From the NCBI RefSeq assembly GCF_000328475.2, contig NC_026478.1:1674001-1738000 (forward strand): DNA of 64,000 nucleotides, given 5' to 3'. The position numbers and the translations under genes were made by a program. Of the stretch, positions 31,001 to 40,281 are shown piece after piece. The stretch's first letter is position 1. Every line of letters starts with the position of its first letter. Below the pieces are notes generated by a model, which saw only the letters and a program-made list of their open reading frames with translations, made no database searches and had not been told where the DNA came from. Source of the stretch: Mycosarcoma maydis. Lineage: Eukaryota; Basidiomycota; Ustilaginomycetes; Ustilaginales.

Positions 31001-31178
31001 CAAGCAGAGCAACGGCGCGACTGACTTTGACTACTCGACCATGGCGGTTCACGAGTTCAAGGTCAAGGAGATGGAGCAACAGGTTGAGGTGTTGAAATTG
31101 GAGAAGGAGCTGACTCAGGCGAGGAGGGTTCTGGGTGCTATGCGTCGTGCTGGCTATCATGCTACCGAAGAGGATTAG
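28041..31178 (+). CDS. SLA2: Endocytic actin-membrane adaptor Sla2/End4 (HIP1R family)
   Basis: This single-exon gene codes for 1045 residues from ATG at 28041; the open frame begins earlier at TTG. An ANTH phosphoinositide-binding domain covers about residues 1-270, with the KxVRKCIVYTWDYRTS-type core. A proline-rich stretch near 295-315 is followed by a long coiled coil at about 325-640 that is rich in Q, E, R and L. The C-terminal third is an I/LWEQ (THATCH) actin-binding module, including the block SLEQLIVASNEVSAATAQVVAASRVKA. Sla2 links PI(4,5)P2 membranes and clathrin light chain to F-actin at endocytic sites, and in smuts polar growth depends on endocytosis. Length and domain order match yeast Sla2 (968 residues) and human HIP1R. 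The sequence ACAAAGGGA at 30195-30203 is inside coding sequence and is probably chance. Confidence 0.96.
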   Translation: MARFDDHLPTRPVDRDKAESELSIHIKKATSNDESAPKQKHVRKCIVYTWDYRTSQSIWTGLRVQPILSDEVQTFKALILVHKVLQEGHQVVLKEAQAQIGWFETCARTIGADSMRGYGSLIRAYVNFILAKLRFHRHHKEFNGLFEYEEYISLKNIDNPDEGYETIMDLMNLQDQIEQFQKLVFAHFRGSANNECRISALVPLVKESYGIYKFLTSMLRAMHRRTDASDALQPLRERYDSQHHRLRKFYYECANLKYLTSLINVPKLNHEPPNLFELPEEGPYLPPRQTPKAPTPEPGPSQAEIDEQARLLKQYEDKQTALKAQEEAERQRQSDLAAKQQRDFEEQQRLQAEQQRLAQEQLMRAQMDQMQGGRLAELEREILAMRGQYERDQLMLEQYDRRVKALETELANIGQNFGAQMQGKDEIIKQLQDQVTLWRNKYEALAKLYSQLRSEHLEMLGKYKQMQIKAGSAQEAVDKMERMERDVKAKNLELADMIRERDRARFDLDRIKASQKEEFDRLKRDLMFANERAEDATRAKSSELSGMMSTLNRQIAELEDALREKRMEADARDAELARIRDEKDAELAIMQEGMDATIKQLSDMQLNQGENDQAVNAQIDTLILDNTKKLNAIIDSILQACVDKIDDALYELESPSGTGNTTATPEYVLSMIEKGTTSTNEFATVFSLYLSGEVGGEHVEVIKRANQLAQTISDTLTSTKGITRLAQSDDAADKLLNTGRETGNVLLRFFSNLQSYRLAGVAPAQRRDVVARQNMEARSAFANLNSVVETMVKAGNTMLANANGDIGDIVEREMMNAASAIDAATAKLQALLSRPRDHNKYSAVDLQVHDAILEASLAITRAIAGLIKAATESQQEIVSKGRGSSTNQQFYKKNNRWTEGLISAARAVAFATTMLIEAADGVIMGTHSLEQLIVASNEVSAATAQVVAASRVKAEFMSKTQDRLERAAKAVTDACRALVKQVKTITDKQSNGATDFDYSTMAVHEFKVKEMEQQVEVLKLEKELTQARRVLGAMRRAGYHATEED

Positions 31179-31582
31179 GTGGTTTGGTCGTCCAGGCTGT
31201 GGTCCTTTCCTCATGTAGTCTTTTCTTATAATGTCATCACGATGCTTTGACCCCGGTGCGGCTATGTGCTTGGTGCTGTCTGGTTGCTTTGGTACATTGA
31301 AGAGTCTCTGTTTGCTGAAAAGGCTGCCCTGATGTTCGTTACTACAATGTGGAATGCGTACAGAGTGGCTTTTCGATTTAAAATCTCAATCGTGAATCCT
31401 AGCGTAGTCACGAGTTGGGAACGGGTCTGTAACACAAGGGCTGGTAACCGTACAGATTCAGTTTCGAGATCTCAGATGATGGCTGGATGTGTTTATCTTT
31501 GATAGGTTGACTGCTCGCGGCAGAACAGCAAGCCCAGGCCTTCTTGCTTGACGAGCTACTTTGGAATAGGCTTGGCGAAATG

Positions 31583-31748
31583 GCGCTGGCTTCTCGAGGC
31601 TGTCAAAAGCATCGGCAAAGAGCCGCCTTTATTTGGCTGGCAGGACCCTGACAGCGCTCAGCGCTGGCTTCTCGAGGCTGTCAAAAGCATCGGCAAAGAG
31701 CCGCCTTTATTTGGCTGGCAGGACCCTGACAGCGCTCAGCGCTGGCTT
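31583..31748. repeat. Tandem 78-base direct repeat
   Basis: The unit starting GCGCTGGCTTCTCGAGG occupies 31583-31660 and is repeated without a mismatch at 31661-31738. A third copy begins at 31739 and diverges after 10 bases. The unit length is a multiple of three, so one frame reads through both copies as a 26-residue repeat, but that frame has no ATG start. Confidence 0.92.
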
Positions 31749-31841
31749 GTGCCCCGCACATTTTCAGCCATCTTATGTCCGTGGCAATTACTCTCACTGT
31801 GCAGCTTGGTTGAGCCTCTTGTCCATGCTTCTTACGTTTCG

Positions 31842-31849
31842 TATATAAG
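31842..31849 (+). promoter_or_regulatory. TATA box candidate
   Basis: TATATAAG lies 66 bases before the ATG of the flavoprotein gene and about 95 bases after the duplicated unit. Confidence 0.4.
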
Positions 31850-31914
31850 TTGATCGAGTCTCGCAAGATCTGATCATATCTCACGACCGCATTTGATAGC
31901 GCCAAGACCTCATT

Positions 31915-33969
31915 ATGGCGGCTTCACATCAGTGGCACGCCGGTGAGCTCTTCATCCAATCCCAACTGGGCCACAGTGAAGCGGTTGCTGGGGCGCATGC
32001 GGTCTTCCAGCCCAGGCTCACGGCTCAGCACCAGCAATTTCACACAGCGCTCAACATCCTCAGCGTCTGTACGCTCGACGGGCGCGGTCGACCGTGGGGC
32101 TCGTTTCTTTCAGCTAGCGATGGCTCGCACGGCTTTATCAAATCGCCTTCGTTTAATTCGCTCATTGCAGCTGGAATGAAGCTGCACGAAGGACACCCCG
32201 TCGAAACCGCGCTGAAGGAAGGTGCGAAATTCGGTATGACTCGACTCGTGCGCGGAGATGATACAGAGTACCAAGGACCTGGACTTAGACTGATTGCCGG
32301 TGTGGGTATCATGTTCGAAAATCGAAGGAGAAACAAGTTTTCAGGCTTCATCAACGAGCGCAATGTCGGCAGTCAGGACCAACGGACCATTCAAGTCGAA
32401 GTGATGGAGAGCTTGGGCAATTGTCCGAAGTACATCAACACTAGGAATCTTGTTCCCAATCCGAACCATGATCCAGTGACGCTACACAAGTCGTTGGATC
32501 TAGCTCCCGGAGAGAGTCTTCCCAAAGAAACGCTTGAGCACATCGCTCAGGCCGACACCATCTTTCTGGCGACAAGATATACCAGCCCGGTACAGACTAT
32601 CTTCCAGTCACGTCTCGGTATCAACATCCGTGGAGGCAAGCCAGGCTTCCTTCGAATCACTACCGAGGCCACCACCGATGGTATCGGTGGAACGGTGCGA
32701 CGGCAGGTAGCCTACCTACCCGACTACTCTGGCAATCGCTTCATGAGCTCGCTCGGCAACATTCACAGCGATAAGGTGGCAGGCATCACGGTACCTCTGA
32801 TGAAGCAAGGTCTACCGATCGATGTGGTCTATCTCACGGGAGAAGCGCGGGTTCTCTTGGGCAAGGAGTCGAACATTATCTTCCCGGGTGTAAACACGTG
32901 CGTTCGGATCGAGCTGACGGGCTACATATATGTTCGCGACGCTGTACCGCTGATGCCGGTTTTGTTTAACCCAGCTGAATACGTCGAAGATTTTCAGAGT
33001 GGTGCAGAGGACGGCATCGGCTGGAGTCCCTACAATCCGCCCGTGCGACGTCTCCGCTCCGAACTCTCTACGCAGTCAGCCGCCGATGCAGTCCAGGAAG
33101 CGCGGTCGCATGAGGCAAAGATCATCGCGTTCGAACAGCACACTGTCGACCTTGCTAGCATCACGTTCCGACTCTCACCCCCGGTCAAGTACATCGCAGG
33201 ACAGCACGTGATTTTGGACTGCGGATCGCTTTTGGATTCTGACGTGAAAGAATACAAACACATGTCGGTCAAGTACGGAGGTGAGCAGGAGCTCAATGAT
33301 GGTGGTATTCGCACATGGACGATCAGCTCTGCGCCCAACCATACCGGTAAGGCTGAGGATACGATTGTGATTACGATGCGAAGGGTGGGGAAAGGGCTGA
33401 TCACGCCGAAGTTGTTCGAGGTAGCAAAGACGACATTGACAGAGCAGCCGGCTTCCGTGGTCTTGCCGGTGCTAGGTGTAGGGGGAGAGTTTGTGCTGTC
33501 GAAAGCTGCTGGTGACGGTGTCAAGATGCTATGGATTGCTTCGGGCGTAGGCATCACACCTTTCCTGTCATTCCTGCGCTTCTTGGCGAGCTCGAGACAT
33601 AGAAAACTTGATGTCACACTGGTGCTTGCTGTACGCAGAGCAGAGGCTCTTGTCATGCTCGACCTGGTTCGCAGGGCGATCACCTCGAGGCATGCCGAAA
33701 CCATCGGGAAGCTATGCGTGCACGTTTTCTCGGCAGGGCTGCATGATAATGCCCTCTCGATCTCTCAACTAGATGGCACAGCATTTGATCTCACCATCAC
33801 ATTCCATGACGCCCGTCTCAGCCCGGACCTCTTGCTCTCGCTGAGTGGTAGGGAAAGAGCGGAAGTTTGGGTGTGCGGGCCACCTCAACTCGAAACGTCC
33901 GTCGTGCACACGTTGGAGTCCGCCGGGTGGCCGACCAACAAGCTTCATCGCGAGTCTTTTGCATTCTAG
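31915..33969 (+). CDS. PNPOx-like FMN domain fused to ferredoxin-reductase-type FAD/NAD module
   Basis: This single-exon gene codes for 684 residues. The N-terminal ~350 residues resemble pyridoxamine-phosphate-oxidase-like FMN split-barrel proteins: HTALNILSVCTLDGRGRPWGSFL and later FIFLATRY-type and GIGGTVRRQVAYLPDYSGNRFMSSLGN blocks. The C-terminal half is a ferredoxin-NADP reductase fold, with the flavin-binding RTWTISSAP near residue 465, the nucleotide-binding ASGVGITPFLSFLRFL near 543, and VWVCGPP near 651. No C-terminal 2Fe-2S cysteine set is visible, because the protein ends shortly after the CGP motif. I infer an NAD(P)H-dependent flavoprotein passing electrons from FAD to FMN. The substrate is unknown and no named orthologue is recognised. 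A TATA-like box and a 78-base duplication lie just upstream. Confidence 0.8.
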   Translation: MAASHQWHAGELFIQSQLGHSEAVAGAHAVFQPRLTAQHQQFHTALNILSVCTLDGRGRPWGSFLSASDGSHGFIKSPSFNSLIAAGMKLHEGHPVETALKEGAKFGMTRLVRGDDTEYQGPGLRLIAGVGIMFENRRRNKFSGFINERNVGSQDQRTIQVEVMESLGNCPKYINTRNLVPNPNHDPVTLHKSLDLAPGESLPKETLEHIAQADTIFLATRYTSPVQTIFQSRLGINIRGGKPGFLRITTEATTDGIGGTVRRQVAYLPDYSGNRFMSSLGNIHSDKVAGITVPLMKQGLPIDVVYLTGEARVLLGKESNIIFPGVNTCVRIELTGYIYVRDAVPLMPVLFNPAEYVEDFQSGAEDGIGWSPYNPPVRRLRSELSTQSAADAVQEARSHEAKIIAFEQHTVDLASITFRLSPPVKYIAGQHVILDCGSLLDSDVKEYKHMSVKYGGEQELNDGGIRTWTISSAPNHTGKAEDTIVITMRRVGKGLITPKLFEVAKTTLTEQPASVVLPVLGVGGEFVLSKAAGDGVKMLWIASGVGITPFLSFLRFLASSRHRKLDVTLVLAVRRAEALVMLDLVRRAITSRHAETIGKLCVHVFSAGLHDNALSISQLDGTAFDLTITFHDARLSPDLLLSLSGRERAEVWVCGPPQLETSVVHTLESAGWPTNKLHRESFAF

Positions 33970-35590
33970 TCCCGTCCTTGCATGTTTAGGAATGGATATG
34001 TTTTATCAAGATGTGCAAAACATGTCCATATTGTCGAGATGTGGTGGGTTCAGCTGGTTTTCCGAATCGTGAATCCAGGGTCCTTGGAGCGTGATGCGTT
34101 CTTTGAGCTTTCTTAAGTTACAGAGTCGTGAGTGACTATCATGTGCACTGTGTAAAATCACACGCAAAGCTGCCGCCAATTTGTTTGAGGCTGACAAGTC
34201 ACAATTTCCGCAGATGCAGGGACTGCAGGCGAAGAACCTGACCTACAGGTCGAGACTAGCGTGCCAAGGCGTTGTACTTGAGACTCGAACTTAATTGTAT
34301 CTTTTTGCAGCAGAGGTCTACCCTACAAGCTTAGAGTTTGAAGGCGCACACGTTGGTCGCAAGGTGAGGTGAGTGTATTGCATGGTGGTCTTGCAAGAGC
34401 GCAGAACGCTTAGCGAAGACAAAGGGCGTCAAGACCAACCGCTCGTTGTCTCACTAGCCCGACACCTGTCAGCAAGACCGAGGAAAACAGCTTCGATCGA
34501 CCACTCGTCTATCAACAGCCACCCATCCTGACCAACACTAGATCTGCACGACAAGCTGTATCTAGCTCGCTGGCGCCTCAAGAGAAACTGTGTCGCCGCA
34601 ATTTTATTACATAGCGTCGTCCCAAAGACGCCGAGAGTCACGCGAGTCGACATCGACAACAGATGACAACGATGATGATCAGCCAGCCACCTTGAATCAG
34701 CAGCAATATCACAGAATGTCAGCCCTCGGCTAAGCAAGAGCGGAACAACTCGGTTTTCTTCTATAGTTAGGCGGAATGAGCTCCGTCTGTTTCGCGCTTG
34801 CGATCCTTAGATCCAGGCAAATCTCACAGCGCACTTACCTGCACACGCAGCTGTAACCACGGATGGACATAACTTAGCCTTCACGCTTGGAGCACGGGAA
34901 ACGAAGAAGTTCTCAATGGCCTGGCGCCCACAGATCCAACTACCCGATCAAATAATGTCGACATCCTGAACGGTAATTTCAGCAAGGGCCTTCACATTCC
35001 CGATTGAAGCCAGGCGTTCACGGTTGGAGAATCACGAATTCAAATCTCTACAGAGATTGAATTGAGGCGAGATGAGTGACCTCAGGTTTGTATTCACATT
35101 AGCTTTTTTTGACTGCTGGCTAAATTCCCCCTTTTCGGATTTTTGTGCCTTTTTCAGAAGAGGGCCCAGACAGCGTCGGTATGAGGGTAAGTGTGAGACT
35201 GCTGCTTCTACCCGTAATCATTAAACAAGTTACTAGGTCAGGCGGCTCGAGTCGGGCTGGAGAGTCACGAGTGGGTCGATTTGACTTGGCTGCAGGCACG
35301 TTTGCAATTGTGAATGGTGGGTTCTATGAGTTATGCTGCGTTTCGTCCGATTTTGATTATTTTTAACTTACTCACCATTTTGAGTGGACAAACATGACTG
35401 AGAATCACGAATTGCGCCTGCGCCGCCTGCCAACCAATCGTGATTTCGTCAGATGCATGTTAGCGAATTGGCCTGCCAAGCAGGCACAGCCCAAAGGCAA
35501 CTTCAGCTAAACGCCGTCCCGCCAGCTAGTCAGCCTAGCCCTTACCCAGCTTGGATCTCGATCGGATTTTGATTCGAAAACTGACACGAC
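33970..35590. other. Gene-free intergenic region
   Basis: This 1.6-kb region lies between the flavoprotein stop and the casein kinase leader. It holds heptamers at 34064-34075, 35029-35040, 35401-35413 and 35437-35448, CGTGAGT variants at 34124-34135 and 35263-35272, and TTAACTTA-like or TTAAGTTA words at 34111 and 35364. Open frames are short or lack ATG. I see no tRNA. Confidence 0.5.
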
Positions 35591-36173
35591 ACAGCGTTCG
35601 TGATTGAGTTGGAGAGATTGAGGCTGCGCTCTGCTCTGCTGTCGATTCAAACCATCCTTTTCACCTTTCACTCCTACCTCACCTCACACTTTACCCATCT
35701 CCATCTCGATCCGCGCGCTTCACCGTCGTTGCTTCCCTCTTCATCATCACAAACGCGGTCCCGTGGCTCAGTCAACCGAAGCTACTTTTTCAGCCCATTA
35801 TTTTTCGCCTTTCGGCATCCTGCGTTCACCTCTTTGCAGGTGCTGTCCCTCTTCGTGGCTTGCGCCCATCAGCATCGTTCAGCGCATACGCTTGCTTCAC
35901 TCATTCAAATTTGTATCGCTTCGGAACAAACGCTGCTGCTTTCGCACCATTATCTCCAACCAACTCCAACATCTCTTTGTTTGCACTTTGAGCTTTGCCG
36001 ACGCCAGCGCTGTTCGTCACTTTCACCATCAACACTGCCCAGCATCATTGCATCTTTGCAGTCCAGCATTGTTCCACTCAATTTGTCACAGCACCGCCTG
36101 CCTGACAACGACTTCATAGCCTGAGTCTCTGTGCAACACCACCGCCGCTTCAGCACCCAGCTTCGCAGCAATC
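35591..36173 (+). promoter_or_regulatory. Pyrimidine-rich promoter / 5' leader of casein kinase 1
   Basis: The strand is strongly C/T-rich from about 35640 to the ATG at 36174, as is common in leaders of highly expressed fungal genes. Two frames through it begin at GTG and are not credible coding sequence. The transcription start cannot be placed. Confidence 0.45.
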
Positions 36174-37437
36174 ATGGATCTTCGTGTCGGAGGAAAGTAC
36201 CGCATCGGTAAGAAGATCGGCTCTGGCTCCTTCGGTGACATCTACCTCGGCATCAACATCATCTCGGGCGAAGAGGTCGCCATTAAGCTCGAGTCCATCA
36301 AGGCCAAGCATCCCCAGCTTGAGTATGAGGCTAAGGTCTACAAGACCCTCGCCGGCGGTGTCGGTGTTCCCTTTGTCCGATGGTATGGACAAGAGTGCGA
36401 CTACAACGCCATGGTCATTGACCTTCTCGGCCCTTCGCTTGAGGACCTCTTCAATTTTTGCAACCGCAAGTTCTCGCTGAAGACTGTCTTGCTCCTTGCC
36501 GACCAGATGGTATGTATATCCTGCTTTCTCAACTTGACCATTGCTGCTGGAGAGTGAGCTCGTACGGCCGCTCTCCTACCTACACAGCCTGTAAGCGCAG
36601 ACCATCTGACCGTTTCTTCTGCCTACATCCTGATCGTCACCTATACAGATCTCCCGAATCGAGTACATCCACTCGCGCAACTTCATTCACCGCGACATTA
36701 AGCCCGACAATTTCCTCATGGGTATCGGCAAACGCGGTAACCAGGTCAATGTCATCGACTTTGGTCTCGCCAAAAAGTACCGTGACCCCAAGACGCACCT
36801 GCACATTCCTTACAGAGAGAACAAAAACTTGACCGGTACCGCTCGATACACCTCGATCAACACCCACCTCGGTGTTGAGCAGTCTCGACGAGATGACCTC
36901 GAAAGTTTGGGCTACGTCCTTATGTACTTCCTCCGCGGCTCGCTCCCGTGGCAAGGTCTCAAGGCTGCCACCAAGAAGCAGAAGTACGACCGCATCATGG
37001 AGAAGAAGATGACCACCCCCACCGAGCTCCTCTGCCGAGGCTTCCCCTCCGAGATGGCCATCTACCTCAACTGCTGCCGATCGCTCCGCTTTGATGACAA
37101 GCCCGATTACTCGTACCTTCGCAAGCTCTTCCGCGACCTCTTTGTGCGCGAAGGCTTCCAGTACGACTACGTCTTTGACTGGTCCATCCAGCAGCGCAGC
37201 GAGGACGCCAAGGCCGACCCCGTCGTCAAGCAGCAGCAGGCTCAGCAGCAGGCCGCCCAGCTACCTCGCCGCAAGGTTCTCCCTCAGGAGGGTGACGAGG
37301 CTGTCGCCAACGGCATGGACACCACGCGCACTGCCTATGGCACCGCTCGCCCTGCCGACAAGGCTTACCTCACTTCGCAGAACATGCCCAGCTCCTCTCG
37401 ACCTCCGAAGCGCGAGGACCAGACCGGCTACTACTGA
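36174..37437 (+). CDS. HRR25: Casein kinase 1, Hrr25/Hhp type
   Basis: Exon 1 is 36174-36509 and exon 2 is 36649-37437, with a 139-base phase-0 intron (donor GTATGT, acceptor ATACAG). The spliced protein is 374 residues. The kinase domain covers residues 8-285: glycine loop GSGSFG, VAIKLE lysine at about 38, catalytic [12 protein letters not shown] in [11 protein letters not shown], and the CK1 signature [12 protein letters not shown] that replaces the usual APE. The C-terminal ~75 residues are Q- and A-rich and then basic and serine-rich, ending DQTGYY, without a prenylation motif. This fits the delta/epsilon-like Hrr25/Hhp1 group rather than the palmitoylated Yck group. Such kinases act in DNA repair, meiotic chromosome segregation, ribosome maturation and vesicle traffic. 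The intron sits just before the [11 protein letters not shown] helix. Confidence 0.95.
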
Positions 37438-38628
37438 TCTGATGCACGGCGTTTCGGTGTGACCACCTTTGCATCAGCTTTTCATCGTCGGTGTTGAAAC
37501 GTTACGTGAAGATCGGCGCGGCTGCAGCGGGCTTAGAGCTATCAGTACATGCCAGCTCGCTCTTCTCCCTTCAGACTCACCAACTCACGGACCCTTTCCT
37601 CAACCCGGTCTCTAATGAACCTCCTCTTCCAACAGCTTTTCTTGGCATCTCACGGATCTTCTGGCGCTTCTCTTTTCGGTATAGACGGTCGAGCGACCGC
37701 TCTGGTTATGATCATGATTTTTTCTCTCGACTGATGTGTGGGGCGACTCACACATGCAGACACAGACCATTTTCCTCGCGGATATGCGAGAGGGCTTCGT
37801 TGGAAATCAAAGGACAGGTGTCCAAAGCATGATCAATCAAGAAAACCAGGCAGCAACGAGGCTGGAAACTGCGTCTCATCCTCCCCTAGCAGCAGCTCAT
37901 ATACGGCTACCAACCTCTTTGTCAAGGTTCGACGTCTCATCACCACTCTTCCCGCGCATCAGATCCAGCCAAGATCGTTTTCTTTTTTTTTCTCTCTTTT
38001 TTCGCCATTCACAAGCAATGCTCGTCTCACTCTTCCTCAAATGCACGCCTCACTCGACACACAAAACGTCTGGTGCAGTCCCTGCACATGTTTCGCAATC
38101 AGCTGGTACGAGCCACGCCGCAGTCGGCTCGGTCCTCGTTGCATGTCTTGAACGCCTGCTCGGGGCACACCGCCCGAAAGTGTCGATCCTGCCAACTGTC
38201 TACTGTCTTTACTTGTCATGCATTTCCCTTAACCGTCCTTCTATCTCACCGCCACTCACCGCAACAAACCCCACCGCTGTTCTCTTTCGCCTTTCCCCCC
38301 CTAAACGTCCCAATCTCGAATGTTCGTGATGTTTGTCCAGTTTGTCACGTTTTCTCACTCGATACGTATCAATCGTACCCCCCTCATCTTTCTCTCTGAT
38401 AGCCTTGTGCGTGAAAGCCTGTTAGGAGGAAAGATCTATTAGTGACAGGGTCGGAGATGAAGAAGTTCGAGATGGCGGGACGTGGTTGTGAAGAGTGAAG
38501 TGCCGCAAGATGCTGGTGCGCCTGAGTGGCGGCTGGCCGTGAGTTTATACACAGACAAGTGCGATGGAGTTGGACAAAAAGGAATGAAATCTGTGATTGC
38601 GGGAGAGATTCAGGAGACAGTGTGGGGA
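37438..38628. other. Convergent 3' region, casein kinase 1 / RPN5
   Basis: This 1.2-kb region lies between two convergent stops. It is C/T-rich on the plus strand from about 37870 to 38400, including a T-run near 37985. Frames of up to about 200 codons exist, but their translations are dominated by S, P, H and L and share no domain, so I treat the region as 3' untranslated and spacer sequence. Confidence 0.45.
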
Positions 38629-40281
38629 CTATGCGCCTCTGATACCGGCTCTGTGAATGGCCCATTCCTTCTCTACGAGGTGGGTGACCTTTTCTACGGT
38701 GTTCATGAGCTTGTTCATATCTGCAGACCAGTGGTTGAGGACGTCGGCGTTGGACTTGGTCTTCTGGAAAGTGACGAGACCAGCGGGACGGTCCATCTTG
38801 GCAAAGATGGTTCGCGTCGAGACGAGGTCGGCGAGAGAAGACTCGGATTGGTCCGGTGAAAGGTCGAGCAGTTGCGAGAGACGTACAAGCGTAATGCGCG
38901 TGTAGTAGGATGAGATGACACGGATGTTGTGTTCGACAACGCGTTTGTGCAGTTGTTCCCAGCGATGCGCACCGTCGCGGACAGGGCTGGTGGACGCGGA
39001 AGCAGTAGCAGCGGTGGAGGCAGCAGAAAATACCGCGGACCTCTTCAATAGCGGGCCGTAGAGCTCCTCGATCCCCGGCCAGCGCATCAGCTCCGGCGTG
39101 GTGAAACACTTCAACAGATTGCGGTGCTCCGGCGTCTCCTCCAACCCGCCATCCGCTTCGACGCGTGCCATCAAATCGCTCTGCTCGTTATCGTACTTGG
39201 CCAAAGCCAAGAACACCACCACATTGCGCATCACTTGCTTTCTCCTCTCCGCATCCTCCTTGACCTCTTTGGTATCGTAGATCTCGCGGTAGTACTTGCA
39301 GATATCCAAAAACTTGTCCTCGCGCAACGCGTACTGAATCATCAGATCGTAATACCTCAGCTTCAAATCCGCGTGTTTCGCCGACTCGAAAAACTTGGTG
39401 TTGATCTTCTTGCTTACGATCGCCATCTTGGCGAGGTCATTGCGTTCATAGTTAAGCCGCATCTGTTCGAGGATGAATTCGACTTTTTCGCGACGGTCCA
39501 TGCTGCCGAACGTTTCGACTGCGAGGTCTTGGAGCGCATCGGCGGCTTCGTGCACTTTGCCCTCGGCGTCGAGCATCTTGGAGAGCAACAGCGTCACACG
39601 CGCGCGTTCGACCTCGACAAAGATCTTGCCCTCGGTAACCGTGCGCAGCAGCTGCACGAGCTTTCGACGGATCTTGTCGTCGACGCCTGCATCGCCGATT
39701 CGTTTGCCTGCATCCATGAGTTCGAGAACCTTGGCGTTCTGCTTGCCCACCTTTTCGCGTTCTCGTTGCTCTTGATCCTCCTGACGTTTGCGAGCATCCT
39801 GTGCCTCTTTGGACTCCTTCTTGCCTTCGTCCTTCTCCTTCTTGACAGCCTTGGCTTTTTCCTTCTCTGCCTTTTCAGCAGCGAGATCCTTCATCTCTTC
39901 ATCCTTTGCCTCTTGCTCCCTACGTCGCTCTTCTTCCGGGTCAACCGCCGCGTACAAAAAGCACATGACCAGCTGCACCATTCTCGTCGTGGCCATTTTG
40001 AGCTGTCCATGCTTCTTGCTCAGACTCGTCACCGTGTCGCTGAGTAGATCCCAGTTGGTCTGCGTCACCGACGGAGTGTTTCGTACCAGCAGGATAGCGA
40101 GCAGCAGAAGACGCGTAGTCGAGTTCAGATCCGCCGCATTTCGAGACTTCTTCTCGAGCGCAAACACTTTTTCCAGTGCAGCGGCCAGTTGCGATGACGA
40201 AGCGAGCGATTGTGCTTCCGGGATCAGGCTATCGACTTCAGAGGTGAAGTCGGCTTCCTGCTTCTTTTCTGGAGCCGACAT
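38629..40281 (-). CDS. RPN5: 26S proteasome lid subunit Rpn5 (PSMD12)
   Basis: This single-exon gene codes for 550 residues. The conserved path is a helical N-terminal repeat (STTRLLLLAILLVRN), LVQLLRTVTEGKIFVEVERARVTLLLSKML, the block RREKVEFILEQMRLN, and a C-terminal PCI domain ending HNIRVISSYYTRITLVRLSQLLDLSPDQSE. Rpn5 is part of the lid of the 19S regulatory particle and helps assemble the deubiquitinase subunit Rpn11. Yeast and human orthologues have about 445-456 residues. The excess is mainly an E/K/R-rich stretch at residues 115-195 with no counterpart in the family, plus about 20 alanine- and serine-rich residues just before the PCI domain. It is divergent from SLD2. Confidence 0.95.
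   Translation of the reverse strand: MSAPEKKQEADFTSEVDSLIPEAQSLASSSQLAAALEKVFALEKKSRNAADLNSTTRLLLLAILLVRNTPSVTQTNWDLLSDTVTSLSKKHGQLKMATTRMVQLVMCFLYAAVDPEEERRREQEAKDEEMKDLAAEKAEKEKAKAVKKEKDEGKKESKEAQDARKRQEDQEQREREKVGKQNAKVLELMDAGKRIGDAGVDDKIRRKLVQLLRTVTEGKIFVEVERARVTLLLSKMLDAEGKVHEAADALQDLAVETFGSMDRREKVEFILEQMRLNYERNDLAKMAIVSKKINTKFFESAKHADLKLRYYDLMIQYALREDKFLDICKYYREIYDTKEVKEDAERRKQVMRNVVVFLALAKYDNEQSDLMARVEADGGLEETPEHRNLLKCFTTPELMRWPGIEELYGPLLKRSAVFSAASTAATASASTSPVRDGAHRWEQLHKRVVEHNIRVISSYYTRITLVRLSQLLDLSPDQSESSLADLVSTRTIFAKMDRPAGLVTFQKTKSNADVLNHWSADMNKLMNTVEKVTHLVEKEWAIHRAGIRGA

Larger units (their letters stand above)
31179..31914. other. Intergenic region, SLA2 / flavoprotein, with 78-base duplication
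   Basis: This 0.7-kb region holds the SLA2 3' end and the promoter of the downstream flavoprotein. It contains TCGATTTAAAATC next to a heptamer at 31374-31398, a CGTGAGT-type copy near 31408, a tandem 78-base duplication (31583-31748) and a TATATAAG box at 31842-31849. Confidence 0.6.

Noticed and set aside
31548..31853. 101-codon frame containing the 26-residue repeat
   Set aside because: It begins with TTG and has no ATG. The repeat is reported as a DNA duplication rather than a gene.
35600..36124. 174-codon frame before casein kinase 1
   Set aside because: It begins with GTG, lies in a pyrimidine-rich leader and has an S/L/H-dominated translation with no domain. Treated as 5' leader.
37736..38329. 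197-codon frame after casein kinase 1
   Set aside because: Composition is biased by C/T-rich 3' sequence and there is no recognisable domain. An overlapping frame in another phase looks equally poor.
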